From Gammaproteobacteria bacterium (lineage in GTDB: Bacteria > Pseudomonadota > Gammaproteobacteria > Enterobacterales > Kangiellaceae): a stretch of 8,571 nt of DNA. Numbering within the stretch: position 1 is the stretch's first letter; every line of letters begins with the position of its first letter. The notes beneath the pieces are model-generated. The model searched no databases and was not told the origin of the DNA. It worked only from the letters and a program-made list of their open reading frames with translations. The stretch lies in assembly GCA_013372875.1 (NCBI GenBank), contig JABXIW010000325.1, forward strand, positions 1-8,571, given 5' to 3'. Positions 6,004-8,571 of the stretch are shown piece after piece. A program made the translations under genes and the position numbers.

Positions 6004-8382
6004 TTAAGCACGTAATGTTGCTGAGAAGCTCTGCTCCAAACCGCCGATGATTTTGTCCATAACTTGATTAATCTCAGCTTCTTCCAAAGTTTTCTCTGGA
6101 TGCTGCAAAGTCATGGCCAAAGCAACGCTTTTCTTGCCAGCTTCAAGATGTTCACCTTTGTATATATCAAAAATACGCACATCTGTCATCAGACCATCAC
6201 CATTTTTTACAATAAAATCAATCAATTCCGCACCTTTGACCTGATCTTCGACCACTAATGCCAGATCTCGTCGGATTGATGGGAATTTGGATAAAGTCTT
6301 GAATTTTGGTAATTGACGCTGAGAAATCAACTCTAAATCCAATTGGAAGACAAAAGTTTCCAGATCTAAATCCAATTCTTGCTGTAACGCTGGGTGGATT
6401 TTGCCAATATAACCAATCTCAACACCATTCAGTTTAATGGCTGCCGATTGGCCAGGATGAAGAATGGCTTTTTCCGTTACTTCAAAGCTGTAAGCAAGGT
6501 TGGTTAAGTCCAATAATGACTCTAAATCACCTTTGATATCATAAAAATCAACTTTTTCGCCAGCTTCATTCCATTGCTCTTCGTTACGAGCACCACAAAT
6601 CAAGCCTGCAATGGTCGGGATCTGCTTCAATTCTTCGCCTGAATTATCAAAGCGTAAGCCTAGCTCAAAGAAACGCACACGCGATTGTTGGCGGTTAATA
6701 TTAAATTTAGCCGCTTGCACTAAACCTGCTAGCAAGTTGGTACGCATTACTCCTAACTCACTAGAGATAGGATTCATCAGCGGTAATGGCTCTTCACCTG
6801 GCTGCAATTTCTTTTGCAACTCAGGTTCAACAAACGAATAAGTGATCGCCTCTTGATAGCCACGGTCAACCAAAACTTCACGCATCTGGTTCTTCCAAAC
6901 ACGATCTTCAGGCTGACGGTACATGGTCATTTCAGCGATTGGCTTACGCATTGGCAAATTGTTGTAGCCATAAACACGAACCAACTCTTCGATTAGCGAC
7001 TCTTCGTTATCAATATCGAAACGGAATGAAGGAACAACCACGTCCCAACCTTCATTATTCGCTGTTAGCTCTAAACCTAAGCGGGTTAAAATGTCTTCAA
7101 CTTGAGCATCTTCAAAAGCGAAGCCAACTAAACGCTCAATACGGGCACGACGTAAAACTAAGTTACGTTTCGTTGGCAAATACTCATGGTTAACTGCTTC
7201 AATGATTTCGCCAGCCTCGCCGCCAACGATTTCTAATAACAATTCTGTTGCACGTTCCATAGCAGTGCGTTGCAATTCAAAATCAACACCACGCTCATAA
7301 CGGTGTGAAGCATCAGTATGTAAACCGTATTGACGGGCACGACCAGCAATTGCGACTTGATCAAAATAGGCTGACTCTAAAAACACATCTTTCGTCGCTG
7401 AATTAATTCCAGAAAATTCGCCGCCCATTACACCAGCAATCGCCAATGGCTTTTTATGATCGGCAATCATTAAGGTGTTATCTGAAAGCTCAACTTCTTG
7501 GCCATCTAGCAAAGTTAATTTTTCACCTTGCTTAGCCATACGCACATCAATACCACCATCGATATTATTCAAATCGAAAGCGTGCATTGGATGGCCAAAT
7601 TCTAATAAAACGTAGTTAGTAATATCAACCACAGGATCAATAGAACGAACGCCTGAACGCTCAATTTTTCTTACCATCCAATCAGGAGTTTTTACTGATG
7701 GGTTAATACCTTTAATCACACGTCCTAAATAACGTGGGCAAGCCTGTGGTGCAGAAAGCTCGATCGGTAAAACATCTTGTATAGAAGCGTCAATCGCATT
7801 AACTGCAACTTCATTGACTTCAGATTGAGTTAACACACCCACTTCGCGAGCGATACCACGGATACCCAAACAGTCACCACGATTTGGCGTTAAATCCACA
7901 TCGATTTCGGTGTCATTAAGCTGCATAAACTCAACGAAATCTTGACCTAATGGTGCATCAGCTGGAAGCTCCATAATACCATCGTGATCTTCGCCTAAAT
8001 TTAATTCTTTGGTCGAACACAACATACCAAAAGAAGCAACGCCTCGTAGCTTTGCTTTTTTGATTTTGAAGTCACCAGGTAGCACGGCGCCAATCATAGC
8101 TACAGCAACTTTAATGCCTTTGCGTGCATTTGGAGCACCACAAATAATTTGTAAATTTTCTTCTGATTTGTCGCCAACATTAACAGTACAAACACGAAGT
8201 TTATCTGCATCTGGGTGCTGCTCAGCTTCTAAAATCTCACCAACAACAATGCCAGAAAAGTTGTTGCCTAAAAAATCAAACGCATCAACTTCCAAACCAG
8301 CCATTGTCAATTTTTCTACCAATTCTTCGGTTGAAATATTCGGATTAACCCACTCTCTTAACCAATTTTCACTAAATTTCAT
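6004..8382 (-). CDS. pheT: Phenylalanyl-tRNA synthetase beta subunit
   Basis: At 792 residues it matches the usual bacterial length (795 in E. coli). The start MKFSENWLREWV is family-typical. Residues about 43-150 are the OB-fold tRNA-binding domain (VVGEILEAEQHPDADKL, GAPNARKG). Residues 163-180 carry the conserved DLTPNRGDCLGIRGIARE. The B3/B4 editing region that hydrolyses mischarged Tyr-tRNA(Phe) follows, including GHPMHAFDL, whose His belongs to the editing site. The B5 domain (LRRARIERLVG) and the synthetase-like core come next. The last ~95 residues are the anticodon-binding FDX-ACB domain (LSKFPSIRRDLALVVED). With PheS it forms the alpha2-beta2 cytoplasmic enzyme that charges tRNA(Phe). 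It follows pheS by 12 bases, so the pair is co-transcribed. The reading frame is intact with no missing motif. Confidence 0.98.
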   Translation of the reverse strand: MKFSENWLREWVNPNISTEELVEKLTMAGLEVDAFDFLGNNFSGIVVGEILEAEQHPDADKLRVCTVNVGDKSEENLQIICGAPNARKGIKVAVAMIGAVLPGDFKIKKAKLRGVASFGMLCSTKELNLGEDHDGIMELPADAPLGQDFVEFMQLNDTEIDVDLTPNRGDCLGIRGIAREVGVLTQSEVNEVAVNAIDASIQDVLPIELSAPQACPRYLGRVIKGINPSVKTPDWMVRKIERSGVRSIDPVVDITNYVLLEFGHPMHAFDLNNIDGGIDVRMAKQGEKLTLLDGQEVELSDNTLMIADHKKPLAIAGVMGGEFSGINSATKDVFLESAYFDQVAIAGRARQYGLHTDASHRYERGVDFELQRTAMERATELLLEIVGGEAGEIIEAVNHEYLPTKRNLVLRRARIERLVGFAFEDAQVEDILTRLGLELTANNEGWDVVVPSFRFDIDNEESLIEELVRVYGYNNLPMRKPIAEMTMYRQPEDRVWKNQMREVLVDRGYQEAITYSFVEPELQKKLQPGEEPLPLMNPISSELGVMRTNLLAGLVQAAKFNINRQQSRVRFFELGLRFDNSGEELKQIPTIAGLICGARNEEQWNEAGEKVDFYDIKGDLESLLDLTNLAYSFEVTEKAILHPGQSAAIKLNGVEIGYIGKIHPALQQELDLDLETFVFQLDLELISQRQLPKFKTLSKFPSIRRDLALVVEDQVKGAELIDFIVKNGDGLMTDVRIFDIYKGEHLEAGKKSVALAMTLQHPEKTLEEAEINQVMDKIIGGLEQSFSATLRA

Positions 8383-8391
8383 CTTGGTAAA

Positions 8392-8394
8392 TCC

Positions 8395-8396
<2 letters not shown>
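8392..8396 (-). promoter_or_regulatory. Ribosome-binding site of pheT
   Basis: AAGGA lies 9 bases before the pheT ATG and overlaps the TAA stop of pheS, an arrangement that favours coupled translation of the two subunits. Confidence 0.7.

Positions 8397-8571
<175 letters not shown>

Noticed and set aside
6064..7193. Plus-strand open frames inside pheT (6064-6258, 6611-6841, 6814-6996, 6939-7193), and also 8009-8398
   Set aside because: They are antisense to a fully conserved pheT frame and lack supporting signals.

Overview
The window reads almost entirely on the minus strand and looks like a chromosomal segment of a moderately AT-rich gammaproteobacterium. The order pheS-pheT-ihfA-(short MerR-family gene)-tRNA-Pro(GGG) is the arrangement I know from gammaproteobacteria such as Pseudomonas. 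IhfA and PheT align by eye with their enterobacterial counterparts, and the tRNA encodes its own CCA end. I cannot name the genus.

In transcription order (right to left) the first half is housekeeping. It holds the 3' end of pheS (8571-8395), all of pheT (8382-6004), ihfA (5961-5662) and a small MerR-type regulator (5681-5325) that overlaps ihfA by 20 bases. A good intrinsic terminator follows at 5288-5262, and then tRNA-Pro(GGG) at 5206-5130. These genes supply phenylalanyl-tRNA synthetase, the alpha subunit of the nucleoid protein IHF, a probable DNA-binding regulator and a proline tRNA.

Immediately 3' of the tRNA the content changes to accessory genes for secreted, modular proteins. A 487-residue protein (5038-3575, TTG start) has a signal peptide, a DOMON/CBM9-like region with an EF-hand-like calcium loop, and a C-terminal DUF11 domain that stops early. 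After a 461-base AT-rich, inverted-repeat-rich intergenic region comes a very large secreted protein. Its first 1037 residues lie in the window (3113 down to 1) and it runs off the left edge without a stop. It carries a signal peptide, DUF11-type segments, four Calx-beta domains arranged as a duplicated pair, two prealbumin/SpaA-like segments, a DUF11 domain and the start of another module.

Three points deserve most attention. The truncated DUF11 end of the first secreted protein and the DUF11 tail that begins the mature second protein look like two halves of one domain. The coding sequence switches abruptly from about 37% to about 67% GC at the last module boundary (about position 150). The intergenic region holds a stem-loop next to the ribosome-binding site, a palindrome on a perfect -10 box and several perfect 9-11 bp inverted repeats, which suggests controlled expression of the large surface protein.
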